From NCBI GenBank assembly GCA_022448245.1, contig JAKVCO010000025.1:1-49501 (forward strand): DNA of 49,501 nt, written 5' to 3'. The stretch is from Paracoccaceae bacterium. GTDB taxonomy: Bacteria > Pseudomonadota > Alphaproteobacteria > Rhodobacterales > Rhodobacteraceae. A program made the position numbers and the translations under genes. A model generated the notes under the pieces. The model had not been told where the DNA came from, did no database searches, and saw nothing but the letters and a program-made list of their open reading frames with translations. Positions 12,701 to 19,093 of this stretch are shown in pieces. Within the stretch, counting starts at the first letter, position 1. The number at the start of each line of letters is the position of its first letter.

Positions 12701-14421
12701 GTCGACACAAGGGCGCCTTGGCCCGTGACTTCTTCGGTTTCGCTGTCGTTGCCTGTGTTCGTATCTTCGATATTGGCATCTTCAGCGCTGACGGTTGCGA
12801 TGTTCTCAATAGAACCCAGCGAATTAACAGTCGTGGAAATCGTGATCACCGGCGTCGTCGCGCCGGCTGCAAGGCCCGTGGTCGTGTAATCAAACTCGCA
12901 CCGGATGGTCACAGGCCCCGTCTGCGGGGCAGCTGGCGTACACAACCAACCGTTCGTATCATAGGAATCTGCCGTCAGCGCTGCAGGCAGCACATCCTCG
13001 ATGATCAGCGTCCCCGTGAACTCTGCGTTGCCGAGGTTGGTGGAGCTCAGCTCAAAGTCGTAGCTACTGCCGACAGCGACGATGTTAGGGCTCGGCGCCT
13101 CCTTGTTGACGGCGTGGTCGACGAAGGGATCCTGCAGATCGACACCACCGTCAGAGGAGGAGTCGTTGCCCGGGTTCGGATCGACCGGCGCATCGGAACT
13201 GATTGTAGCCGTGTTGGCGACGGGATCTGTGTCCGAGGACAGGACATCGGCCGTGATGGTGATGGTACCCAGGGATACGCTTCCGGAACTGCCGCCACTT
13301 GCCAGTTCACACTCAACAGAGTTACCGACCGAGGCAGAGCAATCGAACGGCGACCCGCTATCGTCGATGTCGGTAACGAGGTAATTGCCCGGAACCAGAT
13401 CAACAATCTCGAGCCCCGTGGGTTCATCGCCGAGGTAGCCCGGCGACAGCGTGAAGATCACCTCGTCCCCAACGAGCACCACGTCAGACGACGCGATTTT
13501 CTCAATGAACACGTCTGAACCAGCCGTCACGCTCGTGTCGAAGGTCGTCACATTGTTGTCGGCTTGACCGTCGCTCGGCGATCCATTCTCGACCGATGCC
13601 TGCAGCGTAAGGGTCGACCCAGACGCAACCGTAACTTGGCCATCAAAGGTCAGATCGATTGTGTCACCAGGATCAAATGGGCCATCTATTTCACAGGTGT
13701 ATTCGCCGCCCGCGAGAGTACAGCCAAAAGGTGCCTGAGTAACGTCGAGGCCTGGCGGGATTGGGAATACAAACTCAAAACCATCGGACTGATCGGGCCC
13801 AAAGCTCTCGGCCGTGAATGTGTAGGACACAAATTCACTCGAAGCGGCGATTGCGGGTCCTGCCGTGACAGAAACAGCAATGTCGGCGCCTTCAACGAGC
13901 GTCGTTGGCTGAGACGCTGCGTTGTTCCCCGGGTCGCCATCGCCGGTCGTTGGAACGCTCGCGCTCAACGTCGTCGTCCCTGACGTCGTGGACAAAATCT
14001 CCGGAAGGAAGCTGACGGTCGTGTCTGGATCGATCTCCGGCACGTCACACGTAACGGTCGTCGGACCCGCAACCCCGAGCCCTATACAGCCGTCGAGCCC
14101 GCCACCAGATGTCATGCTCGTGCCGGTATCGACAGTGAAGGTCACCGTGGTCGCGGCAGCCGAATCTGTGAAGCTGCCGTTGAAAATGTCGAGCTCATAG
14201 ACGAGCGTAGAGCCTGCAGGCAGGCCATCTTGACCTGGGTCCGAAAGCGATACGGACCAATCCGGCAAAGCAAAGGCAGGCGACGCAATCAGAGATAGCG
14301 CAAGAGCTTTGGCGATCGTGGCGCCCGGGCCTTTTGACCACCCCGTCAGTCGCTTAGACTCCGTGCTCTCGAATCCAGAAATGAACGACGGAACTATCCG
14401 CCGAAATCCCCCAAAGTACAC
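3760..14421 (-). CDS. Giant DUF11/SdrD-B repeat exported surface protein (3553 aa)
   Basis: The GTG start at 14421 has AGGGAG eight bases upstream. A long-n-region signal peptide ends around residue 51 (SPAFA-LP). Then follow several DUF11-type (TIGR01451 conserved repeat) domains with motifs such as VTNTGNTxL, a SdrD-B-like domain near residues 1170-1250 (SGLVFRDFNDNGDVEGTD), eight tandem units of about 165 residues, a second SdrD-B-like domain (GTVFFDNDRDGVLGAGDD), another DUF11 domain and a C-terminal region that may be a degenerate OmpA-like fold. Each tandem unit carries an acidic loop of the type D-x-N-G-N-G-x-x-G-D-x-G-D, likely calcium binding. The protein is very acidic, with few Cys and Lys, as in calcium-stabilised surface adhesins. 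No LPXTG or RTX C-terminal secretion signal is visible, so the export route beyond Sec is unknown. The beta-barrel gene downstream is the obvious partner. Confidence 0.85.
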   Translation of the reverse strand: MYFGGFRRIVPSFISGFESTESKRLTGWSKGPGATIAKALALSLIASPAFALPDWSVSLSDPGQDGLPAGSTLVYELDIFNGSFTDSAAATTVTFTVDTGTSMTSGGGLDGCIGLGVAGPTTVTCDVPEIDPDTTVSFLPEILSTTSGTTTLSASVPTTGDGDPGNNAASQPTTLVEGADIAVSVTAGPAIAASSEFVSYTFTAESFGPDQSDGFEFVFPIPPGLDVTQAPFGCTLAGGEYTCEIDGPFDPGDTIDLTFDGQVTVASGSTLTLQASVENGSPSDGQADNNVTTFDTSVTAGSDVFIEKIASSDVVLVGDEVIFTLSPGYLGDEPTGLEIVDLVPGNYLVTDIDDSGSPFDCSASVGNSVECELASGGSSGSVSLGTITITADVLSSDTDPVANTATISSDAPVDPNPGNDSSSDGGVDLQDPFVDHAVNKEAPSPNIVAVGSSYDFELSSTNLGNAEFTGTLIIEDVLPAALTADSYDTNGWLCTPAAPQTGPVTIRCEFDYTTTGLAAGATTPVITISTTVNSLGSIENIATVSAEDANIEDTNTGNDSETEEVTGQGALVSTDISVSKVANVASLPSGGEQTFVLEVLNNGPAVGGGAPVDSLDVVLTDTLNGLVNNLVGPNDGLVSVTKSDGSATGVACSTTANGSLSRQLTCTIDVLPQCTSGSDCPTVTVVTRPGGDAGNRNNVANVVSNTTADTNPNNNRAEASYSITAETDVTIEKSALPDPAIVGQELVYVITAQNQPVNIDGNNIALSAAQGVIVTDTFPDDLTYVSAVPSSGICTTEPDTDDPTGPTNNTLICELGQIGSNSTQTVTVTVLPNNETLNNLPIAVGATGPQIENIVSISTTTDESNTGNNTGSVITDIETPAFDILVNKVDSIDPVGVNEPFSYAVEVRNLGPSAVENVVLEDTMPASNIAFVSASADDTDAVCTPDTSSATDAVNIGLTSSVGVIVECTIPYIPAGETVTVTINARGDEEGSVSNNAVVSAEGSASFGTNAFNNDIDHSTTVRTRVDVQVNSKTTTAASYNLGENFDWVIEIENEDNATEFYGVARGVEVTDQVPANMIITAPPTWPAGGAGETSGGTCSVSGNNRRLDCEIGTMAIGEVIQITVPVRVTSVSAEPQTFSNTAEISTTSLDDDDTNNEATGSVDINSSSISGLVFRDFNDNGDVEGTDTGVAGIELTLTGTDLNGDTISSITVTTAADGTYEFPFLAEGDYVITRGTVAEAFQSDGQNRQGTGGALYTGNTSPTVSLGGNDEEPDWDFAIVPQTRIGLAKTTGTTTRNADGTVDVTFDFVIENFSLEALDNIVLDDELEGGAPLFGTYTAATTPAGGLNRGTYTVLTAPSGSCTSINADFTGATGELDVINGATIAAGGTCTVSFEIRINPTDPLPTGDPQYENSATVDGEGVLSGQTSGTNPLLSDVSDDGTNPDANDNGSGGDADEDDPTPVDDLFDTDITLEKTASTSLFADELEPVPGDVIEFTYVVRNTTDVNVFDIDVSENAPGAQAAGFPPNFSGTGTLPTIGAGTGGSDIDGDGDLPDLAPGAFITYTATYAITQDDINAGEVLNTATVTATDVYGDPLTDFSDDTGVTDVEDYNSDGNPDDPTITPLPRVVELEVVKSITAESYSSPFLLAGDTVSYQFFVTNIGNVDIDAVTPTDPGPTFGGEAATGSALVFATTDDTDLGPSESATFTATYTLTAKDVENFYTSVAPVVGIENTASVTGTPPPGTTITSTPDSTETGVAPSPSIVLTKEITAVTDANSNSILGDAGDTVTYDLIVTNTGNTSLGSIGITDAELGLVDVPLNTPSAGAALAPGASGSITGQNYTITPLNLAEGEVVNTATVSATPVATKTDGTADESTALEDATSTPLADVTDTSDTLTEPQTGNPGTVQAVTDPAADGGSTPTVVELPTVSADITLTKRVDNVADANANGIIGDAGDTVTYTLEVTNTGTTALADILVTDTKLSLSQNVGDLAIGASTQITGLPYTITTDDQADREVINTATTAGDPVATGPGNAPDAGNPLVDNTNTDLPDVSDISDTLTEPDLDAMGNVDDVTDPDAGGTFDDPTIVNLPATGPAIELTKAITAVADTNGNGLIGDPGDTITYAFTVTNIGNSSLAGITITDTKLGISAASPTPDNLLPYESATLTGQDYVINTLDFGAGEVENTAVTQGQPVATDPMTDRPDETSPLLDDMGATLDPVEDTSDTRTDPDLDAGGNPVTTADPDADADNDAPTFLNLPTAAPEITITKTITAVNDVNGNGIIGDTGDTIEYGFTITNTGNTALAGIVIDDTKLGLSGVSPSPDALAFGDSVTFVPSAAYVIDPDDQGAGQVINSADATGTPVATDSSGNPDAGSPLLNDMGDPLADVEDTSDTRSDPDLDAGGNVVTTADPDADGNDDAPTILNLPATGPAIELTKAIAQVNDENGNGLYGDVGDTIVYDFTVTNTGNTALAGIVIDDAKLGLTDAAVLDQTLLAGESTTLVGQVYTVTAEDQGVGEVENTATTEGTPVATDAGGDPDPTTPLVDDMGAPLDPVTDISDTRTDPDESTDGTVTVTADPDADGNNDAPTILELPSISPEIELTKAITLVTDVNGNGLFGDVGDQITYDFTVTNTGNTSLTAIVINDDKLGLTGVAVLDQELAPTESTTLTGQVYTVTAEDQGVGEVINSAEAVGTPVATDPSGDPDPAIPLLDGAGDPLDPVTDLSDTRTDPDESTDGTVTVKADPDADGNDDAPTILELPSVNPEIELTKAIAQVIDENGNGLFGDAGDTIIYDFTVTNTGNTSLDGVTISDPKLGLTDVAVVDQTLAPGDSTVLTGQSYTVTTLDQGAGEVVNTATTEGTPVATDPSGQPDLTTPLLDDMGDPLDPVTDISDTRTDPDESTDGTVTTTADPDADGNDDAPTILTLPQPVPNITLVKSVVEVIDANNDLVLGATGDEILYSFTVTNSGDTALSGVTVSDPLIGFSNLAVSPSVLMPGDSGTATATLPITGTLFISGVVENSATTSATPVATGTDGLPDPTQPLLDETGTTLDPVTDISDTGSEPTSAVDGTIIPIADPAGTGTEDDPTVINIPLVPSDLVISGTVFFDNDRDGVLGAGDDPTGGAGYIIELVNSDGEVIATTVTDSNGFYEIEGFPTGEYTVIASDPGGEELAELGTFTFSETVQEIRDVDFPIIVDAPVGDLLITKSANVEEVVFGQTVTFEIVAGNLSGAVFGPVTIADTLPQGLSYVPGTTTLEGTIVTPEVSGRMISVTGLVLPAGGSMTVTLQAIVDASAPVGALVNVANLVDGITGEIIADPAEAAVIRLPEAVFDCSDVIGKVFDDRNFDGYQNPTPEEDRSAITNQDIFDDKFGKLQVPVDPIGEPGLPAVRLVTPTGSVITTDEHGRYSVPCAEFAGEIGTNFTLKLDPQSLPTGYRITTENPRTMRLTSGIVTEMNFGAALGRVVDVDFTAAAFDADDQPVAALEAGLAGLLKRVAGTPSVVRISYYAQSDPDDENASERIAAVDELIRELWEDIGRYRLIVETSILRGQ
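5130..9145 (-). repeat. About eight tandem coding repeats of roughly 500 bp
   Basis: Within the giant gene, unit boundaries recur near 9140, 8640, 8140, 7635, 7130, 6635, 6130, 5625 and 5130. Each unit starts with a motif like PEIELTKAI, followed by the acidic NGNG loop and then VTNTGNT. It ends with a Thr/Asp-rich segment such as DPVTDISDTRTDPD and TADPDADGNDDAPTI. The three units between about 5600 and 7130 are the most alike, and the outermost ones have diverged, as expected for expansion by unequal crossing over. Confidence 0.9.
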
Positions 14422-14590
14422 TTCCCGCTCTCCCTGTTTTCATTCTTGTTTAATGCACCATGACAGAGTTGATGAGCCGGATCACGGGGAAACAGTGGGG
14501 CGAATTCTCATAAATTCGCTCATCGCTCGGATCGGAACTATCAGAAGAACCGTCCTTGTAGCGCTGAGTAACCGCCCGTAGCCTCCACGG
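14422..14590. other. Upstream region of the giant gene and left flank of the IS6 remnant
   Basis: These 169 bases separate the GTG of the giant gene from the degenerate transposase. The ribosome binding site of the giant gene lies at its left end. I see no IS6-type terminal inverted repeat (normally beginning GG-C-TGTTGCAAA) and no gene. Confidence 0.5.
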
Positions 14591-15295
14591 ATGCCCTCGA
14601 AATCCCCCTTCAAGTACTTCAAGACAAGCCCTGAGATCATTCGCCTCGCCGAGATGCTCTAAGTGCGCTTCCCGCTCTCACTCGGAAACGTTGAGGATCT
14701 GCTTCATGACCGGGGCATCGAAGTGAGCCACGAGACGGTCAGATATTGGTGGCAGCGCTTTGGCCCCGCATTCGCTGCGGAGATCAAGAAGAAGCGCATC
14801 GCGGGTGGCCGGACCAGCAAGTGGCCCTGGCACCTCGACGAGGTCTTCGTGAAGATCAACGGCAAAACTCACTACCTTTGGCGCGCCGTGGATCATGAGG
14901 GCGAAGTCCTTGAAAGCTACGTTGCGAAAAAGCGCGACAAGAAGGCCGAGCTGAAATTCGTCAAGAATTCAATGCGAAAGCACGGCAAGTCGGAGCGCCT
15001 GACGACAGATCGGCTACGCTCGTACGGAGCCGCGCTGAAAGAGATGAAGGCCGAGGGTGTTCAAGAATGCGGGCGGCATCTGAACACCCGAATTGAGAAC
15101 TCCCACCTGCCCTTCCGACGACGAGAGCGAGCTATGCTCCGCTTCCGTCGCATGCGAAGTCCGCAGAAATTCGTCTCCGTCCAAGCCTCCGTCTATAACC
15201 ACTTCAACCTCGAGCGAACTCTCACCTCAAGACCCATCTTCAAGAAGAACCGAAGCGCCGCTCTCGCAGAGTGGCGCTCTCTCGGCGCAGCCTGA
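14591..15295 (+). pseudogene. IS6-family (IS26-like) transposase with nonsense codon at position 24
   Basis: Read from the ATG at 14591, the frame begins M-P-S-K-S-P-F-K-Y-F and is in phase with the main frame, but it meets TAA at 14660-14662. IS6 transposases normally have a tyrosine codon at this place in the MLYVRFPLSLR-type motif. After the stop the frame runs 210 residues from a GTG at 14663, so the full length would be 234 aa, the family norm. The DDE residues are visible: Asp in WHLDEVF, Asp in TTDRLRSYG, Glu in NTRIENSHLPFR. The helix-turn-helix region (GIEVSHETVRYWW) is intact. No terminal inverted repeats were found on either side. The element is probably inactive, although translation from the GTG could give a protein lacking the first 24 residues. 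Confidence 0.85.
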
Positions 15296-15770
15296 GGGTC
15301 ACCTGCCCTGCCCCACCTGAGACGAGTTCGAATTAATCTGACAGCACAGCCAACTTTCCTTCGCAATTGAACCTAAGCTTCCCGGAGATCTACGCGTCTG
15401 CTGTCAGTTTGCTGCCGCGCATCGTTTCGTGATCTTCGGGCCATCACTCCCTCCCCCCTGTCAGGCCCAGTAAAACTGCGTTGGCATGATGAGTGCATCG
15501 CCGTCACCAAGAAAATCCGTATCGGCTTTTACGTTCATCCAAGCGTTGCGGCGACGGCATCTGCATCAGTATGGTGGTGACGAAGCGGTAGCGGGCAGAT
15601 TAACGTTTGCCAAACCCCTCGGAATCAGGGGCAGCGCAACCGCATTCTTCAGTCCCGGTCAGGCACCGATTATCGAAGTTCGTGACACGACCCGGAAACT
15701 CGCGGATCGAAAACCGTCGTCATCGCACAAGACGACCCAACAAGAGCAGATCGGGAGATAGCGAGCAGGC
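15296..15770. other. 475-bp stretch with no convincing gene
   Basis: This stretch lies between the transposase remnant and the FAD oxidoreductase. An open frame of 91 codons (15486-15761) has no recognisable motif, and its composition is rich in Arg, Ser and Pro as in chance frames. No tRNA, inverted repeat of an IS or clear terminator was seen. It probably contains the promoter of the FAD oxidoreductase and decayed sequence. Confidence 0.4.
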
Positions 15771-17078
15771 ATGCCAGCACAGACACACCGCATTGAAGAA
15801 GCAGACGTTCTTGTCATTGGAGGCGGCACCGCAGGGTTCGGCGCAGCAATTGCAGCCGCACGACAAGGGCTTGATGTCACGCTCCTCGAAGCAACGAGCA
15901 AGATCGGCGGCGTTATGGCCTTTTGCCCCGGCATGCCGTGGGGTGGCGGTTACCCCGTGGATCAAATCATTGGCGGTCTTTTGGAAGAGCTCACCAGCCG
16001 TCTTGAGACGATGACGCCGCCAGCCGCGGAAAAGCGCCCCTGCACCTTGGAGAATTTTGGCCCCGAGATCATTTACGATCACGACATTGCAACACTCACG
16101 ATGTTCGAAATGCTGGAGGAGGCAGGCGTGGCCGTGCGGCTTAACGCATCTGCCATAGCGCCAAAGATGGCAGGGTCGGTAATCGAGGAGGTCTCATGCT
16201 TTGATCGAAACGGGCCCTTTGTCGTCAGGCCCAGAATCGTCATCGACTGCTCCGGAGATGGCGACATTTCGGCCAAGGCTGGCGTGCCGTTTCACCTAGG
16301 GGATGCAAGCGGGAACATGATGGCTGTGACCATATCGTTCCATATGATTGGGGTGGATTGGGACGCAGCTTTTGCCGATCCCGATCCGTATTTCACGAGA
16401 TACGCTGCAAAGGGCGTCGCCGAAGGGCGCCTCCACCCAGACCTCTCGCAACTCTACTTGATGAGAGCGTTTTATGAAGGCTCGGTGTTCTGCAATTCAG
16501 TGCACTTGCGCGGGGTGGACGGGACTGATCCGGTTGCCGTGGGCAAAGCGACTCAAGAGGGGCGTAGACGTTGCCACCAGCTCGCCCAGTTCCTTCAAGC
16601 TGAAGTCCCCGGTTTCGAGAAAGCCCACATGTCGATGCTTTCGCCGACTGTGGGTGTGCGCGAAACCCGCAAGCTGCAAGGCGTCATCCGGGTCACCGGC
16701 GCCGATCTGGCGCAGGGCACCAAATTCCCAGACGGCATCGTCGCCTGTGACAACCCGATTGACGACGTCATGCGTGGAGACGAGAGCATGACCCACGACG
16801 CCGCGATCGAGAGCGGCAGTTTCTACACCTTGCCATTTCGAGCTTTGCTACCGGAGAAGATCACGAACCTGATGTTTGCAGGTCGGATCATTTCTGCCGA
16901 CGCGACCGCCTTTGCCTCGGTGCGCGGCATGCCGCAATGCATGACAATGGGACAAGCAACGGGCACTGCGGCGGCACTTGCGTTGAAAGACGGATGTGCT
17001 GTGCAAGACGTGGATACACAACGGCTGGTCCGCTCAATGACACAGCAAGGCGTGAACCGCTTAGGCGTTCCCTCGTAA
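15771..17078 (+). CDS. FAD-dependent oxidoreductase (FAD_oxidored family)
   Basis: This 435-residue cytosolic flavoprotein has an N-terminal Rossmann motif, VLVIGGGTAGFGAAIAAA (residues 13-30), followed by EATSKIGG. There is a mid-domain active-site-like segment, IVIDCSGDGDISAKAG, and a C-terminal FAD-contacting stretch, MFAGRIISADATAFASVRGM. This architecture is the PF12831 type found in many uncharacterised dehydrogenases and oxidoreductases. The substrate cannot be told from sequence. It stands alone, transcribed towards the tmo operon and ending 35 bases before tmoW. The ribosome binding site before the ATG is weak. It could be an amine or organic-acid oxidase, but nothing in the sequence proves a link with methylamine breakdown. 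Confidence 0.8.
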   Translation: MPAQTHRIEEADVLVIGGGTAGFGAAIAAARQGLDVTLLEATSKIGGVMAFCPGMPWGGGYPVDQIIGGLLEELTSRLETMTPPAAEKRPCTLENFGPEIIYDHDIATLTMFEMLEEAGVAVRLNASAIAPKMAGSVIEEVSCFDRNGPFVVRPRIVIDCSGDGDISAKAGVPFHLGDASGNMMAVTISFHMIGVDWDAAFADPDPYFTRYAAKGVAEGRLHPDLSQLYLMRAFYEGSVFCNSVHLRGVDGTDPVAVGKATQEGRRRCHQLAQFLQAEVPGFEKAHMSMLSPTVGVRETRKLQGVIRVTGADLAQGTKFPDGIVACDNPIDDVMRGDESMTHDAAIESGSFYTLPFRALLPEKITNLMFAGRIISADATAFASVRGMPQCMTMGQATGTAAALALKDGCAVQDVDTQRLVRSMTQQGVNRLGVPS

Positions 17079-17082
17079 GCAG

Positions 17083-17110
17083 CTTAAGCCCCCACGAGAG
17101 GGGCTTGAAG
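17083..17110. terminator. Hairpin between convergent genes
   Basis: AAGCCCC (17086-17092) pairs with GGGGCTT (17100-17106), and the stem can be extended with one bulge. It lies between the stop of the FAD oxidoreductase and the stop of tmoW. No strong T-run follows on either strand, so it is a moderate bidirectional terminator candidate. Confidence 0.45.
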
Positions 17111-17113
17111 CGG

Positions 17114-19093
17114 TTAGAGGCCCAGCATCCGTTTCTTGCCCTCAGCCCATGTCATGATCGCCATGTCGAAGGTCAGCGCCATCAAGGACACGCAGATACC
17201 CAGCACGAAGTTCTTGCCGAGGTCGGTGCCTGCGAGCGTTTTCTGAAGCTCCTGGCCAAGGTCTTGGGTGCCGATGAAGGCCGCGATGATGACCATGAAG
17301 AACGCGAACATGATCGCCTGGTTGAAACCGACAGCCATCGTGGGGAGCGCTAGAGGGAGCTGGACGCTCCAAAGCTTTTGCATCTTCGTGGCACCCGACA
17401 TGTCGGCAGCCTCCGTCATCTCGGGCGGCACATTGCGCAAGCCCTCGATCGTGTAGCGCACGAGCGGCACCATCGCGAAGATGAGGATCGACATCACAAC
17501 CGACGTCGCCGTGATCCCGAAGAGCATGATTGCAGGGATCAGGTAGATGAAGCTTGGGAACGTCTGAGCTGTGTCACATATCAAGAGAACGCGGCGCGAC
17601 CACGCCTCTGAACGGGACGCGAAAACACCCACAGGCAGACCGATGATCATGGCGAGCGTTACCGCCGAGATCACGGAGTAGAGTGTGATGACAGAACGAT
17701 CCCACCACCCCGTCAGAGCCACGAGGCCAAAGAAGATCGCCGCGTAGATGCCGGAGCGTTTGCCCCCTAGCGCCAGCGCGCCTGCAACCACAAAGAGGAT
17801 GAAACCAAACGTCGGGATCGAGAGCAGGAAGTCACGGAACGGGTTGAGCACCCAAACATTTAGCACGTAGCGGATCTGCTCAGTGGTGCCTTTGACGATA
17901 TCGAAGGCGAGGAAGCTCTTGATTGCAGTGTCGATTTCCTTGCCCTGAGAGAAGCTCTGGCGGCGGCCGATTTCTGCAAACCACTCCACGAACTGACCAA
18001 GCACGGTGAAGAATACGAATGCTGCGAGACCGACGAGCAGGTAGATATGCCGCTTCCACCACGGCGTGCCTTTCTCATGGTGCTCAGGCAGCTTGACGAC
18101 CCAGGCCTTGGATAGACGGTCGAGCGTCACGGCCAAAAGGACGATGGTCACGCCGATCTCGAAGGAGCGGCCGAGCTTGAAGCTGCCCATCATGGCAAGC
18201 AGCTTGGCGCCCAGGCCCGGCATACCGATGAAAGCTGTCAGAACCACCATCGCAAGACACAGCATAATGACCTGGTTCACGCCCACGAGGATCTCGGTCC
18301 GGGCGGCGGGAATGTAGACGTGGCGCAGCATCTGCCAGCGGGTGGAGCCTGACATCTTGCCGGCCTCAACCACCTCGGGCGAGACCTTCTTGAGGCCCAG
18401 CGTCGTCATAAGGATCATCGGCGGAATGGCGTAGATGATCGTCGCCACGGCGCCCGCAGTGGGGCCGACTTTGAAGAAGATCACCGCCGGAAGCAGATAG
18501 GTAAAGAACGGCAACGTCTGCAGAATAGACAGGATCGGTTTGATCGCCCGGTCCACCCAAACGTATTTCCAAGCTGCGATGCCGAGGCCGATACCGATGA
18601 TGAAGGCCATGGGGGCCGCGACGACGAGGACGGACATCGTCTCCATCGCGTCCTTCCACTGACCGATCAGAGCGGTCCAGACAAAGGTGCCGCCCGCCAG
18701 TGCCGCCAAGCGCCAACCGCCAAGATAGTAGCCAAGAACCGCCGCCGACGCTGCGATGGCACTCCAAGGGATCTGCTCAAAACGCGGCCAGCGCTTTTTG
18801 CCGTAGAGCAGGTTGGCAGTCGTATCGAGCATGAACTGCAGCGGCCCTTCCGCGAACCAGCGCGTCAGTTTTTGAAGGCCGAGGTCCGTGCGGATAAAGT
18901 TGAATGCCGCGTCGAGCCATATCGCAAAGGGCGGAATCCAGTTCTCGGGTAGTCGGTGAAGCAAAGCCGGCAGCATGCCTGCGTATTGCAGGCCCGTCAT
19001 GATCAAAGCGATCAACGCGAGCCATGTCCCCACCTGCGTGGAAGAGTATTGTTTGGGTTCGCCCGGAACAGAGTTGGTCGACAGGACCGCCAT
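17114..19093 (-). CDS. tmoW: TMAO/betaine-type ABC transporter permease, two fused permease domains
   Basis: This 659-residue inner-membrane protein is the permease of a ProU-class (quaternary amine) ABC importer. It contains two complete BPD_transp_1 permease domains. The first is around residues 130-330, with the coupling-helix region EAGKMSGSTRWQMLRHVYIPAA; the second is around residues 460-655 with EAADMSGATKMQKLWSVQLPLA. Ordinary ProW carries one. The start ATG at 19093 overlaps the tmoV stop (TGATG), so translation is coupled. Its place after a binding protein and ATPase, in a locus with tdm and tmm, supports import of TMAO, as for TmoXVW of Ruegeria pomeroyi. Glycine betaine or choline remain possible substrates. 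Confidence 0.85.
   Translation of the reverse strand: MAVLSTNSVPGEPKQYSSTQVGTWLALIALIMTGLQYAGMLPALLHRLPENWIPPFAIWLDAAFNFIRTDLGLQKLTRWFAEGPLQFMLDTTANLLYGKKRWPRFEQIPWSAIAASAAVLGYYLGGWRLAALAGGTFVWTALIGQWKDAMETMSVLVVAAPMAFIIGIGLGIAAWKYVWVDRAIKPILSILQTLPFFTYLLPAVIFFKVGPTAGAVATIIYAIPPMILMTTLGLKKVSPEVVEAGKMSGSTRWQMLRHVYIPAARTEILVGVNQVIMLCLAMVVLTAFIGMPGLGAKLLAMMGSFKLGRSFEIGVTIVLLAVTLDRLSKAWVVKLPEHHEKGTPWWKRHIYLLVGLAAFVFFTVLGQFVEWFAEIGRRQSFSQGKEIDTAIKSFLAFDIVKGTTEQIRYVLNVWVLNPFRDFLLSIPTFGFILFVVAGALALGGKRSGIYAAIFFGLVALTGWWDRSVITLYSVISAVTLAMIIGLPVGVFASRSEAWSRRVLLICDTAQTFPSFIYLIPAIMLFGITATSVVMSILIFAMVPLVRYTIEGLRNVPPEMTEAADMSGATKMQKLWSVQLPLALPTMAVGFNQAIMFAFFMVIIAAFIGTQDLGQELQKTLAGTDLGKNFVLGICVSLMALTFDMAIMTWAEGKKRMLGL

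Noticed and set aside
15486..15761. 91-codon open frame before the FAD oxidoreductase
   Set aside because: No ribosome binding site of note, no motif, low-complexity tail; not supported as a gene.
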